Part shown: piece by piece, positions 50,550-59,051 of the stretch | Numbering within the stretch: the stretch's first letter is position 1 | How the letters are laid out: each line of letters opens with the position of its first letter | Assembly (NCBI GenBank): GCA_035535035.1 | Contig: DATLQW010000192.1 | Coordinates: 16,427 to 80,426 of the forward strand | DNA length: 64,000 nucleotides | From: JASHVB01 sp035535035 | GTDB lineage: Bacteria > Pseudomonadota > Alphaproteobacteria > Acetobacterales > Acetobacteraceae | Direction of reading: 5' to 3' | The notes under the pieces: generated by a model | Database searches by the model: none | What the model was told of the DNA's origin: nothing | Seen by the model: only the letters and a program-made list of their open reading frames with translations | Translations under genes and position numbers: made by a program

Positions 50550-51371
50550 TCACAACTCGACCGGAGGTCCGCTCACCGCCTCGATATAGCGCCGCACCGA
50601 ATACGCCATCGCCTGCTTGCCGCCGCTGGTAATGACCCGATCCCACCACGCGCCGTAGATCGGGTCGAACGGCCAGGGCTCCAGCACGTCGGCGATGTGC
50701 CGCACGGAGCCGGCGTCGAGCGGGATCAGGTCGGGATAGCTGCGCATGAAGCTGACCTTCTTGTCGGGCCCCACCTGCACGATGTCGCCCGACAGCAGCG
50801 CGCCTTTGCCGCCCGCGCCTTGCGCCCAATGCAGCACCGTGCCGCCGGCGAAGTGGCCGCCGCAGCGGATCAGCGTGACACCGGCTGCGAGTTCCCTGGA
50901 TTCGCCTTCCCAGAACGCCACCGCTGGATCGGGGCGCATCACCCATTGCCGGTCGGCTGCGTGCAGCCAGACCGGCGCGTTCGCGAAGGCGTGGCTCCAT
51001 TCGACCATCGACGAATAATAGTGCGGGTGCGAAATCGCGATCGCGGCGATGCCGCCGAGCGCGCGCACGATCTCTTCCGTCGCGTCGTCGATGAAGCTGA
51101 TGCAGTCCCACAGGATGTTGCCATTTTCGGTGCGCAACAGCAGGGCGCGCTGGGCGATGGCGAAGGCTGGCATCGTGCCGATGCCGGTCAGGCCCGGCTC
51201 GTGCTGGCGGAAGGCGTTGAAATGGGTGCGCCGCATCGCCGCCAGAGTGGTCCAGCCCTGGCCGAGCGGGTTTACGTATTGGCGTTCTTCCTGGCAGATC
51301 GCGCAGCCCGCCGGCGGCTGGTCCTGCGCGGGATATTGCGTGCCGCAGGTGGTGCAGATGAAAGCGGGCAT
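50550..51371 (-). CDS. MBL-fold metallohydrolase with N-terminal zinc ribbon
   Basis: A 273-residue protein beginning CTTCGTQYPAQ with CAIC (about residues 4-26), a small rubredoxin-like ribbon, and then a metallo-beta-lactamase domain: ISHPHYYSSMVEWSHAF replaces the usual HxHxDH, with HFAGGTVLHW and the aspartate in LLSGDIVQV. The Asp and second His of the HxHxDH are substituted (HPHYYS), which may mean a one-metal or altered site. AGGAGG precedes ATG 51371. Its role is unknown. Confidence 0.85.
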   Translation of the reverse strand: MPAFICTTCGTQYPAQDQPPAGCAICQEERQYVNPLGQGWTTLAAMRRTHFNAFRQHEPGLTGIGTMPAFAIAQRALLLRTENGNILWDCISFIDDATEEIVRALGGIAAIAISHPHYYSSMVEWSHAFANAPVWLHAADRQWVMRPDPAVAFWEGESRELAAGVTLIRCGGHFAGGTVLHWAQGAGGKGALLSGDIVQVGPDKKVSFMRSYPDLIPLDAGSVRHIADVLEPWPFDPIYGAWWDRVITSGGKQAMAYSVRRYIEAVSGPPVEL

Positions 51372-51485
51372 GCGTCCTCCTGATGGCTGGTTTGGCATTG
51401 CGCGCCGACCACCGGCGGTGGTCAACGCGCCAATGACCGGGCCAATTCCTCGCGTGACAGCGTCAGCTCCCGGCAACGCCGGAGT

Positions 51486-52493
51486 TCACCCGAACAACGC
51501 CGCGATCGCCGCCGGATCCACGTCTTCGATCCGCGCCGGCTGCCAACGCGGCTGGCGGTCCTTGTCCACCACCATGGCGCGCACGCCCTCGGCGAAGTCG
51601 GGGTGCCGCATCGTCGTGTGGGTGAGTGCGAACTCGGCGTCCAGCGCCTGCGGCAGCGTCATGCCGGCGCCGCGCTGCAGCGCCTTCAGCGTCCAGCACA
51701 GTGCCGACGGCGAGACCCCGCGCAGCATGTCCAGCGTGCGCTTCGTCCAGTCGCCCCCTTCCGATTCCAGACGCTGCACGATCTCCGGTACCGTGCCGGC
51801 AGCAAAACAGCGGTCCAGCGTCGCGCGCTGCGCCACCAACGAAAACGCCGGCAGCGGCGTCGCGTATTCCGCCAGCGCCCCCGCGCCGTCCTCGGCCAGT
51901 GCGCGCGACAGCGCGGCAAGCTGCGTGCGTGGGGTGAACTGCGTCGCCAGCCCCGCATGCACCGCATCGGCGCCCTGTATGCGCGCGCCGGTCAGGCCGA
52001 GATACGTGCCGATCCGACCCGGCAACCGCGGGAGAAAGAATGTCGCGCCGATGTCGGGAAAAAAACCGATCGCGGTCTCCGGCATGGCGAACATCGCATG
52101 CTCGCTGGCGACGCGGTACGGAGCGTGTACCGACACGCCGATGCCACCCCCCATGCAAATGCCGTCGATCAGCGCGACATAGGGCTTCGGATAGGTGGCG
52201 ATCATCCGGTTCAGCGCGTATTCCTCGGTGAAGAACGCATCCACCGCTGGGCGATTGCCGTTGAGTTGGTTGTCGCGCAGGGCGCGAATATCGCCGCCGG
52301 CGCAGAACGCGCGATCGCCGGCACCCTCGATGACGACGACGTGGACCTGCGGATCGTCGTGCCATTCGGCCAGCACACGCGTCAGCGACCGGATCATCGC
52401 CAGGTCCAGCGCGTTCAGCGCCTTCGGGCGGTTCAGCAGGATGCGGCCGGCCCGGCCGTCGCGGCGGGCGATCACACTTTGTTCGGTCGGCAT
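51486..52493 (-). CDS. 3-hydroxyisobutyryl-CoA hydrolase / enoyl-CoA hydratase family
   Basis: The 335-residue crotonase-fold protein has the oxyanion loop AFCAGGDIRALRD (about residues 62-74), ICMGGGIGVSVHAPYRVASE (about 110-129) and AMPETAIGFFPDIGATFFLP (about 135-154), the combination that marks 3-hydroxyisobutyryl-CoA hydrolases, an enzyme of valine catabolism. It is longer than plain hydratases and has the added C-terminal part QPARIEDVDPAAIAALF. Start at ATG 52493. Confidence 0.9.
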   Translation of the reverse strand: MPTEQSVIARRDGRAGRILLNRPKALNALDLAMIRSLTRVLAEWHDDPQVHVVVIEGAGDRAFCAGGDIRALRDNQLNGNRPAVDAFFTEEYALNRMIATYPKPYVALIDGICMGGGIGVSVHAPYRVASEHAMFAMPETAIGFFPDIGATFFLPRLPGRIGTYLGLTGARIQGADAVHAGLATQFTPRTQLAALSRALAEDGAGALAEYATPLPAFSLVAQRATLDRCFAAGTVPEIVQRLESEGGDWTKRTLDMLRGVSPSALCWTLKALQRGAGMTLPQALDAEFALTHTTMRHPDFAEGVRAMVVDKDRQPRWQPARIEDVDPAAIAALFG

Positions 52494-52621
52494 CGGGTCG
52501 TCTCCGGAAAATCCGAATCGTCTAGTCGGTGGGACCACACGCGGCAACCTGCGTCGCGGCCGGCCTCTGCGCCAGCGGTCGTTGCCCGTTGACCACGCGT
52601 CGGCGGCGGCGGACCCGCCCG

Positions 52622-52679
52622 GAATGAAACTGCGCAGGTCGCGGGAAGCAAGAGGCTCCCCCTCCCACAGGGGAGGGGG
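52622..52679 (+). repeat. Dispersed intergenic repeat, copy 2
   Basis: Begins GAATGAAACTGCGCAGGTCG, then a variable spacer, then CTCCCCCTCCC and the complementary GGGAGGGGG arm, forming a hairpin just downstream of the LLM stop at 52692. It matches copy 1 at 9761-9826 (inverted). It could act as a terminator of the minus-strand LLM gene. Confidence 0.7.
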
Positions 52680-52691
52680 AAATTTCTGCCC

Positions 52692-53882
52692 TCAGCCCGC
52701 CAGCGCCGGCGCGGCCAGCTTCGCAACTTCGAACGCCGGCATCACTTCCTCGGCGAAGCGTTGCAGTTGCTCCAGCGCGGCATTCAGCGGCACGCCGATC
52801 GACATGCTGCACGTCACGCGATCCAGCCCCGGATAGCGCTTCTCCACCGCCTTCAACTGCTCCGCGATGTCATCCGGCGTGCCGGTGAGGAAGCCGCCGG
52901 CCTTCACCGCGTCCTCGATACGCGGCAGCCTGGCGAACGGCGCGCGCGCCGGATCGCGCATCGTCTCGATCTGTTCGTCGGTCATCGCCCGCACCAGGCG
53001 GAGCTCGCCGAACATCTTCATGTTCTCTTCGTAGTACTTCGCCGCCTCGCGCATGCCGGCCTCGCGGCTGTCGGCGATGAAGAACTGGTAGCCGAGCGAT
53101 AGCCGCTCCCCTAGTTCGATCGGCTTGCCAGCGCGTGCGTAGGCGTCGCGGAACGCCACCATGTGGCGATCCACCGCGCCGCCCTCGGCCGAACCGCCGC
53201 CGATCACGCCGCAGATCCCATGCTTCGCCATGAAATCGAAGGCGCGTTGCGAGCCGCCCTGGATCGGCTGCCAGCATTCCACCGGCCGGCGCAGAGGACG
53301 CGGCACCAGCGTCAGCTCCTTTAGCGCGTAGCCGCGATACGGCACCTCGGGCGGCAGCGTGTAATACTTTCCCCGGTGGGAAAAACTCTCGCTCTCGAAC
53401 GCCTTGAAAATAATGTCCACCTGCTCTTCGAACAGCTCGCGGTTCGCCGCCTGGTCGAGCAGGGGGGCGCCGAAGGTTTCGACCTCGCGCGTGTGGTAGC
53501 CGCGGCCGACGCCGAAGACCACGCGCCCGTTGCTGAGGATGTCCGCCATCGCGTAGTCCTCGGCGAGGCGCAGTGGATGCCACATCGGCGTAATGTTGAA
53601 GCCGCAGTGGATCTTCAGGTGCCGCGTCAGGTGCGCCAGATGCAGCGCCATCAGCACCACGTTGGGGATGCATTCATAGCCTTCGGGTTGAAAATGGTGC
53701 TCCGCCATCCAGAAGGCGTTGAAGCCGATACGATCCATCAGCTTCGCCATCTCCTCGGCCTTGGACAGCGTGGTGGCGAGTTGCTCGTTCGGGTAGCGCC
53801 GGTCATTCACCGGGACGCCGCCGTAGCCGAGGTCCTCCATGTCGATATGGCCGGCGTAGGAGCTGTCGAACTTGGTGATCAT
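52692..53882 (-). CDS. LLM-class flavin-dependent oxidoreductase, paralogue 2
   Basis: A 396-residue luciferase-like enzyme very close to the one at 31235-32425: both start MITKFDS-YAGH and share WMAEHHFQ, FNI-PMWHPLRLAEDYAMAD and GRGYHTREVETFGAPL-like blocks with the same length, clearly a family duplication. Here FGVGRGYHTREVETF lies at about residues 126-140. ATG 53882 is used. It is divergent from proA with about 190 bp between. Confidence 0.92.
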   Translation of the reverse strand: MITKFDSSYAGHIDMEDLGYGGVPVNDRRYPNEQLATTLSKAEEMAKLMDRIGFNAFWMAEHHFQPEGYECIPNVVLMALHLAHLTRHLKIHCGFNITPMWHPLRLAEDYAMADILSNGRVVFGVGRGYHTREVETFGAPLLDQAANRELFEEQVDIIFKAFESESFSHRGKYYTLPPEVPYRGYALKELTLVPRPLRRPVECWQPIQGGSQRAFDFMAKHGICGVIGGGSAEGGAVDRHMVAFRDAYARAGKPIELGERLSLGYQFFIADSREAGMREAAKYYEENMKMFGELRLVRAMTDEQIETMRDPARAPFARLPRIEDAVKAGGFLTGTPDDIAEQLKAVEKRYPGLDRVTCSMSIGVPLNAALEQLQRFAEEVMPAFEVAKLAAPALAG

Positions 53883-54070
53883 CGGGTTTCTCCCCTTGGC
53901 CCTGCGCGGCTTGCCTACGGGCCTGTTGTGGCGATGCAATCAGTGTGGTCTTGCCGCAATTCGTAGCCCCAATGCGCCCGCCCGTCGATGCGGGTCGCGG
54001 CCGCGGCAACGCACCACCCCTGGCAACCCCGCCGCAATGGCGCCAAAATACCAGGCGAAGGGATCCGCCC

Positions 54071-55330
54071 ATGCCAATCGAGGCCGACGCCGCCCAGCAT
54101 CTGCAACGTGCCGCGCAGGCCGCCCGAGCCGCGTCGCACACGCTTGCCCGCGGCAGTGCGGCGCAGCGCAATGACGCGCTGCACGCCATGGCCGCCGCGT
54201 TGCGCGCGCACGCACCGGCCATCCTGACTGCCAACGCCGCCGACCTGGCGGCATCCGGCGGCACCGCCGCCTTCCGCGACCGGCTGGCGTTGAACGAGGC
54301 GCGGGTCGAAGCGATGGCCAAGGGGCTGCAGGACGTCGCCGCGCTGCCCGACCCGCTGGACCGCGTGCTGGCCGACTGGGTGCGGCCGAATGGGCTGCGC
54401 ATCCAGCGCATCGCCACGCCGATCGGCGTTATCGGCATGATCTACGAGAGCCGCCCGAATGTCGGCGCCGACGCCGCCGCGCTGTGCCTCAAATCCGGCA
54501 ATGCGGTGATCCTGCGCGGCGGGTCGGAGAGCACGCGCAGCGCCCAGGCGATCAACGCCGCGCTGGTGGACGGACTGCGCGCAACGGGATTGCCGGACGC
54601 CTGCGTGCAGGTCGCACCCAGCGCCGATCGCGCCTATGTCGCCGCCATGCTGGCCGCCGCCGGGTTGCTCGACCTGATCGTGCCGCGCGGAGGAAAATCG
54701 CTGGTGGAGCGCGTGCAGCGCGAGGCCCGCGTGCCGGTGCTGGCGCACGCCGAGGGGCTGTGCCACACCTACGTCCACGCGGCCGCCGACCACGCCATGG
54801 CGCGGCGGATCGTCGCCAACGCGAAGATGCGCCGCACCGGCATCTGCGGCGCCACCGAGACGCTGCTGATCGACCGTGCCATCGCCCCCGCGCTGCTGCC
54901 CGCGATTGTCGCCGATCTGCGTGCGTTAGGCTGCGACTTTCGCGCCGACGCCGCCGCGCGCGACATCGTCGCCGACCTGCCGGCGGCGGACCAGGAGGAT
55001 TTCGACACCGAGTGGCTGGACGCCGTGCTGTCCGTCGCCGTGGTGGACGGCGTCGATGCCGCGTTGGCGCACATCGCCCGGCACGGCAGCGAACACACCG
55101 ACGCCATCGTCACCGAAGACATCCTTGTAGCGGAACGTTTTCTCGCCGGCCTGGATTCCGCGGTCGGGTTGTGGAACGCCTCGACGCAGTTCTGCGACGG
55201 CGGCGAATTCGGTTTCGGCGCGGAGATCGGCATCGCCACCGGCCGCATCCACGCGCGCGGCCCGGTCGGACTCGAGCAGTTGACCCTTTATCGCTACGTC
55301 GTGCGCGGCACCGGCCAGGTGCGTCCCTGA
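54071..55330 (+). CDS. proA: Glutamate-5-semialdehyde dehydrogenase (proline synthesis)
   Basis: ProA (419 residues) reduces gamma-glutamyl phosphate to glutamate-5-semialdehyde with NADPH. Marks are ASHTLARGSAAQRNDALHAM near the start, PIGVIGMIYESRPNVGADAA (about residues 117-136), the catalytic cysteine region RRTGICGATETLLID (about 255-269) and FGFGAEIGIATGRIHARGPV near the end. The ATG at 54071 starts at the conserved N-terminus. nadD follows 48 bp later and rsfS after that, a usual alphaproteobacterial order (without proB here). Confidence 0.95.
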   Translation: MPIEADAAQHLQRAAQAARAASHTLARGSAAQRNDALHAMAAALRAHAPAILTANAADLAASGGTAAFRDRLALNEARVEAMAKGLQDVAALPDPLDRVLADWVRPNGLRIQRIATPIGVIGMIYESRPNVGADAAALCLKSGNAVILRGGSESTRSAQAINAALVDGLRATGLPDACVQVAPSADRAYVAAMLAAAGLLDLIVPRGGKSLVERVQREARVPVLAHAEGLCHTYVHAAADHAMARRIVANAKMRRTGICGATETLLIDRAIAPALLPAIVADLRALGCDFRADAAARDIVADLPAADQEDFDTEWLDAVLSVAVVDGVDAALAHIARHGSEHTDAIVTEDILVAERFLAGLDSAVGLWNASTQFCDGGEFGFGAEIGIATGRIHARGPVGLEQLTLYRYVVRGTGQVRP

Positions 55331-55377
55331 ACACGCGCGCGGTCGATAGGCTGCCGCGTTTCGGCGACCGGCGGCGC

Positions 55378-55950
55378 ATGCGCGTCGGCTTGCTCGGCGG
55401 ATCGTTCAATCCGGCACATGCCGGGCATCGCCACGTTGCCGCGCTGGCGCTGCGGCGATTGCGGCTGGATCAGGTATGGCTGCTGGTCTCGCCGGGCAAT
55501 CCGCTGAAGCCGCGCGACGGCATGGCGCCGCTGGCGGTGCGCCTTGCGCGCGCGCGCGCGATCGCCGACGGGCGGCGCGTGCTGGCCACCGCGATGGAGG
55601 CGACGCTGGGCACCCGCTTCACCATCGACACGTTGCGGCTGCTGTTGCGGCGGTTTCCTCGTGTGCGGTTCGTCTGGCTGATGGGCGCCGACATCCTGTC
55701 GCAGTTGCCGCACTGGCGGCGCTGGGAGCAGATGCTGCGCCGTATTCCGGTCGCGGTGCTGCCGCGTCCGGGCTATACACGTCGCGCGCTGGCGGGTCAG
55801 GCGGCGCGGCGGATGCGGCATACGCGCCGTCGGGAACGCGCTGCGGCGACGCTGCCCGGCGCGGCGCCGGGCTGGGTGTTGCTGACCACGCCTCAGAATG
55901 CTGTTTCCGCCACCGCGATCCGCGCTGGTGCCAAAGGAGCCGTGCCATAG
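55378..55950 (+). CDS. nadD: Nicotinate-nucleotide adenylyltransferase
   Basis: NadD (190 residues) makes deamido-NAD from nicotinate mononucleotide and ATP. VGLLGGSFNPAHAGHRHVA (residues 3-21) holds the (H/T)xGH signature, VWLLVSPGNPLKP (about 37) the substrate loop, and the end has TTPQNAVSATAIRAG with the ISSTxIR-like motif. The ATG at 55378 opens at the first conserved strand. The stop overlaps the likely rsfS region. Confidence 0.93.
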   Translation: MRVGLLGGSFNPAHAGHRHVAALALRRLRLDQVWLLVSPGNPLKPRDGMAPLAVRLARARAIADGRRVLATAMEATLGTRFTIDTLRLLLRRFPRVRFVWLMGADILSQLPHWRRWEQMLRRIPVAVLPRPGYTRRALAGQAARRMRHTRRRERAAATLPGAAPGWVLLTTPQNAVSATAIRAGAKGAVP

Positions 55951-56018
55951 CCAAACCGTCGCCGCCTGCCTCGCCCGCGCGTCACAAGCCTACCGCCCGC
56001 AAGCGGCCCAAGCCGCCG

Positions 56019-56456
56019 ATGCCGGCGGCCGACAAGACACCCGGCTCGCCGCGCAAGAAAACCATCGCCGCCGGGCCGAAGGCGGCCCCGCGCGCGCGGC
56101 GCAAAGCGGCGGAGCCGACGGCGCTGGAGCGGTTGCAATCGGTGATCGTCGGCAGCCTGGACGATGACAAGGCGGAAAACGTCGTCACGCTCGATCTTGA
56201 AGGCAAGGCGATGTTCTGCGACCGCATGGTGATCGCCACCGGCCTCGCCGATCGCCAGATCGCCGCGATGGCGCAACATCTGAGCGAGAAGCTGCATGCG
56301 GCGGGTTTGCGGCGCGTGCAGGTGGAGGGTGCGGGCGGCTCGGACTGGGTGCTGATCGACGCCGGTGACATCGTCGTGCACCTGTTCAAGCCGGAGGCAC
56401 GCACGATGTACGCGTTGGAAAAGATGTGGGGCGCCGACCTGGATGAAGCAGGTTAG
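56019..56456 (+). CDS. rsfS: Ribosome silencing factor RsfS
   Basis: RsfS binds ribosomal protein L14 and blocks subunit joining in starved cells. The core from LERLQSVIVGSLDDDKAENV through DRMVIATGLADRQIAAMAQH and DWVLIDAGDIVVHLFKPEAR to YALEKMWG is typical and complete. The first standard start is ATG 56019 (145 residues, with a basic low-complexity N-terminal tail). However, a good ribosome site (AGGAG at 55935) sits before the codon ATA at 55947, in the same frame and overlapping the nadD stop (ATAG), so translation might start there. See findings. Confidence 0.9.
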   Translation: MPAADKTPGSPRKKTIAAGPKAAPRARRKAAEPTALERLQSVIVGSLDDDKAENVVTLDLEGKAMFCDRMVIATGLADRQIAAMAQHLSEKLHAAGLRRVQVEGAGGSDWVLIDAGDIVVHLFKPEARTMYALEKMWGADLDEAG

Positions 56457-56513
56457 TCCATCTCTCCCGCCTTCGGCGGGGTCGCGGCGCGGCGGCGCCG
56501 AGGGTGAGGGCAA

Positions 56514-56774
56514 TCAGGTCGTTCCGCCGCCCTCGGGGCCGGTGACCAGGCAGTCTCCGGCGCGTTGGCTCGCCCACGCGACGGCTTCGCAAGTGCACCA
56601 GACGAGATTGCGGACCCGGTTGGCGCGCGGGTACTCCCGGACGTTCTCCGTCGGGTTCAGTTCCGGCGCGCAGGGCGCCAGGGGAAGCGGCAGGGGAACC
56701 AGGATGATGTTTTCCGGAGCCGGCGTGAACTGAAGCAGGCCGTGGGGCGCTTCTGGTCGGGTGATCTTGACGCC
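56514..56774 (-). mobile_element. Remnant of an IS630-family transposase, C-terminal part
   Basis: The minus frame reads PENIILVPLPLPLAPCAPEL then NPTENVREYPRANRVRN, corresponding to the IS630 DDE transposase segment with the last catalytic acid (PYSPELNPVENxWxxLR). An insertion (PLPLAPC for PPY) and many changes (VREYPR for VWQYLR) show decay. The rest of the element and its TA-flanked ends were not found. It occupies most of the 400-bp gap after rsfS. Confidence 0.7.
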
Positions 56775-56850
56775 GCCGGCCATGCGCAACCGCCGCGACG
56801 CAGCGCGCCCGGGGTTGGAAGCGCCAGGCGAGGCTCCGGCGGCACAGGGA

Positions 56851-57492
56851 TTACCGTGCCGGCCGGGGCAGCGTCGTGCCGACAACGCCTCGCGCATCGA
56901 GGCCGGCCGGCGGCTGGCACACCGAGAGCAGTTGGGCCGCGTGGAAGGCGGTGTGGCGGATCGCCGCCTCGGCCGGCAGATGCATGCCGTGGAACAGCGC
57001 GGCAACGATGACAACTACGGCAAGCAGGCGGCCCGGCCGCAGCGCGGAGGGTGCTCCGGCGAGCGTCAGCAATGCCGCGGCGCCGGCCAGCCCGACCAGC
57101 GCGCCCAACACGACTTCCGGCAGCGAGTGCATGCCCAGCACCAGGCGCGAGACGCCGATCGCCACCGCCGCGAGCATGGCGATCGGCAGGATGGTGGCGC
57201 GCCGCCGGGTCAGCAGCGCCGCCAGGCCGCCGGACACCACCGTGGCGGCGGCGACGTGGCCGCTTGGACTGTGGATGTCGATCGGGCCGCGCAGCGGGGC
57301 GCATGCCAGGAAGACGAGTTTCAGGACGAGCATCAGGCCGAACGTGGCGAACACCACGCCGAGCCAAACCAGCGCGCCGTACCGCCAACCCTGCATCGCG
57401 AGCACGATGGCAACCGCGAATACAACCGGCAGAATGACCGCCTGATCGGCGAAGTCGGTGAGGAACATCATGGCAACAGGAATATGCCTCAT
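56851..57492 (-). CDS. PAP2-family phosphatase
   Basis: The 213-residue membrane protein has five to six helices and the phosphatidic-acid-phosphatase motifs: KLVFLACAPLRGP (first motif, with Arg), HSPSGHVAAATVV (PSGH, about residue 78) and GVSRLVLGMHSLPEVVLG (SR-x5-H, about 113-130). Such enzymes dephosphorylate lipids such as undecaprenyl pyrophosphate or phosphatidate. ATG 57471 is an alternative start. The tail after HAAQLLS is low complexity. Confidence 0.87.
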   Translation of the reverse strand: MRHIPVAMMFLTDFADQAVILPVVFAVAIVLAMQGWRYGALVWLGVVFATFGLMLVLKLVFLACAPLRGPIDIHSPSGHVAAATVVSGGLAALLTRRRATILPIAMLAAVAIGVSRLVLGMHSLPEVVLGALVGLAGAAALLTLAGAPSALRPGRLLAVVVIVAALFHGMHLPAEAAIRHTAFHAAQLLSVCQPPAGLDARGVVGTTLPRPAR

Positions 57493-57651
57493 TGCATGAG
57501 AAGATGTCGATCAATATTCGTGCTACCGTTGCAAAATAGAATATGGGTCGCGCGCTCATATGGTTTCGTCCTACGATAACGTGCGCGCCGCGATGATATC
57601 TTCCTTGCCGCCGTTTCGGTCCGCATGGTTGCCTCGCCGCGGGCCGGAAAC

Positions 57652-59004
57652 TCAGACAACCTCCCGCGCCGCTTGCAGCACGCGGTCGATGAACGCATTC
57701 GTACTGCCGAGATACTGTGCCGGGTCGGTAAGCCGCTCGATCGCCGCGCGGTCCAGTTGCGCCGCCACCGCCGGCTCGCGCGCCAGCGCGTCGGGCAGAC
57801 CGATGCCCTCCGAGAGCGCCGCGTCGCAGGCGTGTTTCACCACGTGGTGCGCCTCGCCGCGGCCGAGGAACGGCGCCAGCCCCATCATCACCGCCTCGGC
57901 GACGATCAGCCCGTGCGTCAGGTCGAGGTTGCGCCGCATGCGGGCCGCATCGACCACCATGCCCTCGGCGATGGCGCGCGCCTGCAGCAGCGCGCCATGG
58001 GTCAGTACGAAAGCCTGCGGCAGAGCGAGCGCTTCGGCCTGCCACGGACCGGTGGCGCGTTCGTGGTCCTGCGCCATTGCCCCAAGCATCAGTGGCACCA
58101 GCGCCTGCGCGCCGCGCGATGCGGCCAGGATGTATTCCGAAGCGATCGGATTGCGCTTCTGCGGCATGGTGGAGGACGCGCCGCGGCCGGCGACATAGGG
58201 TTCGGCGACCTCGCCCACCTCGGTCTGGGCGAGCAGAATGATGTCGGTGGCGAATTTGGCCAGGCTGCCGCAGATGATGCCGAGGAAGGCCACGGTCTCC
58301 GCCAGCGCCTCGCGGCAGACGTGCCAGGGGGCGGTCGGCGCGGCCAGTTGCAGTTCCGCTGCCAGCCCCTCCATCACCGCGATGCCCTGCGCACCCAGCG
58401 ACGCCAGCGTCCCCGCGGCACCGGCGAACTCCACCTGTTCCACCCGGGGACGCAACTGGTCGAGCCGCTGCAAATGGCCGATGAAGGGCGACGCCCATAC
58501 CGCGCATTTCAGCCCGAAGCTGGTGGGCAGCGCCTGTTGCAGGTGGGTCCGGCCGGCCATCACCGTATCGCGGTGGCGGCCGGCCTGGGCGGTGAAGGCG
58601 CGCAGGAGGGACACCAGTTCGATGCGGACCAGCGCCAGGCCCTCGCCGACCTGGAGCACGGTGGCGGTGTCCATGATGTCCTGCGTGGTGGCGCCCCAGT
58701 GCGTCCACGCACCCGCCTTGCCCGCGGCGCGCGACAGGCCGGCGACCAGCCCCACCACCGGATAGCCGACGTTGCGGGCGCTGGCGGCGAGCTCGGCCGG
58801 ATCGAGGTTGTCGTAGCGCGCGGCCGCCTCGATCGCCGGCGCGGCGTCGGCCGGGATGATGCCGAGCCGGGCCTGCACGCGCGCCAATGCCGCTTCCACG
58901 TCGAGCATCCGCTGGAAGTAGGCACGCTCGTCGAACACCGCGCGCATCGCGTCGCTGCCGTAGAGCGTGCCGAGAATCGGGCCGTCGGCTGGGTTGATGG
59001 GCAT
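57652..59004 (-). CDS. Class II fumarase/adenylosuccinate-lyase superfamily enzyme (PcaB-like)
   Basis: A 450-residue lyase resembling 3-carboxy-cis,cis-muconate cycloisomerase (PcaB) and adenylosuccinate lyase. WTHWGATTQDIMDTATVLQ (about residues 99-117), MAGRTHLQQALPTSFG (about 149) and the signature GASSTMPQKRNPIASEYI (about 273-290) are all present. The reaction is beta-elimination or lactonisation. The ATG at 59004 has its ribosome site inside a strong hairpin, see 59013-59037. It follows a VOC protein on the same strand. A role in aromatic (protocatechuate) breakdown is possible but no other pca gene is here except the subunit B CoA-transferase far away. Confidence 0.85.
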   Translation of the reverse strand: MPINPADGPILGTLYGSDAMRAVFDERAYFQRMLDVEAALARVQARLGIIPADAAPAIEAAARYDNLDPAELAASARNVGYPVVGLVAGLSRAAGKAGAWTHWGATTQDIMDTATVLQVGEGLALVRIELVSLLRAFTAQAGRHRDTVMAGRTHLQQALPTSFGLKCAVWASPFIGHLQRLDQLRPRVEQVEFAGAAGTLASLGAQGIAVMEGLAAELQLAAPTAPWHVCREALAETVAFLGIICGSLAKFATDIILLAQTEVGEVAEPYVAGRGASSTMPQKRNPIASEYILAASRGAQALVPLMLGAMAQDHERATGPWQAEALALPQAFVLTHGALLQARAIAEGMVVDAARMRRNLDLTHGLIVAEAVMMGLAPFLGRGEAHHVVKHACDAALSEGIGLPDALAREPAVAAQLDRAAIERLTDPAQYLGSTNAFIDRVLQAAREVV

Positions 59005-59012
59005 GTTTTGTG

Positions 59013-59037
59013 ACCTCTCCCGTTCTGCGGGAGAGGT
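59013..59037 (-). promoter_or_regulatory. Hairpin covering the ribosome site of the lyase gene
   Basis: ACCTCTCCCG pairs with CGGGAGAGGT in a perfect 10-bp stem with a 5-base loop. In the transcript the 3' arm contains GGGAGAGG, the ribosome site for ATG 59004, so the structure should hide it. It also lies between VOC and lyase genes and could act as an attenuator. The stem core recurs at 21791 and 32439. Confidence 0.55.
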
Positions 59038-59051
59038 GTACAACGATCCGG

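Noticed and set aside
56657..58708. 683-codon minus frame across several genes
   Set aside because: Out of frame with the PAP2 and lyase genes, which carry their motifs in other frames.
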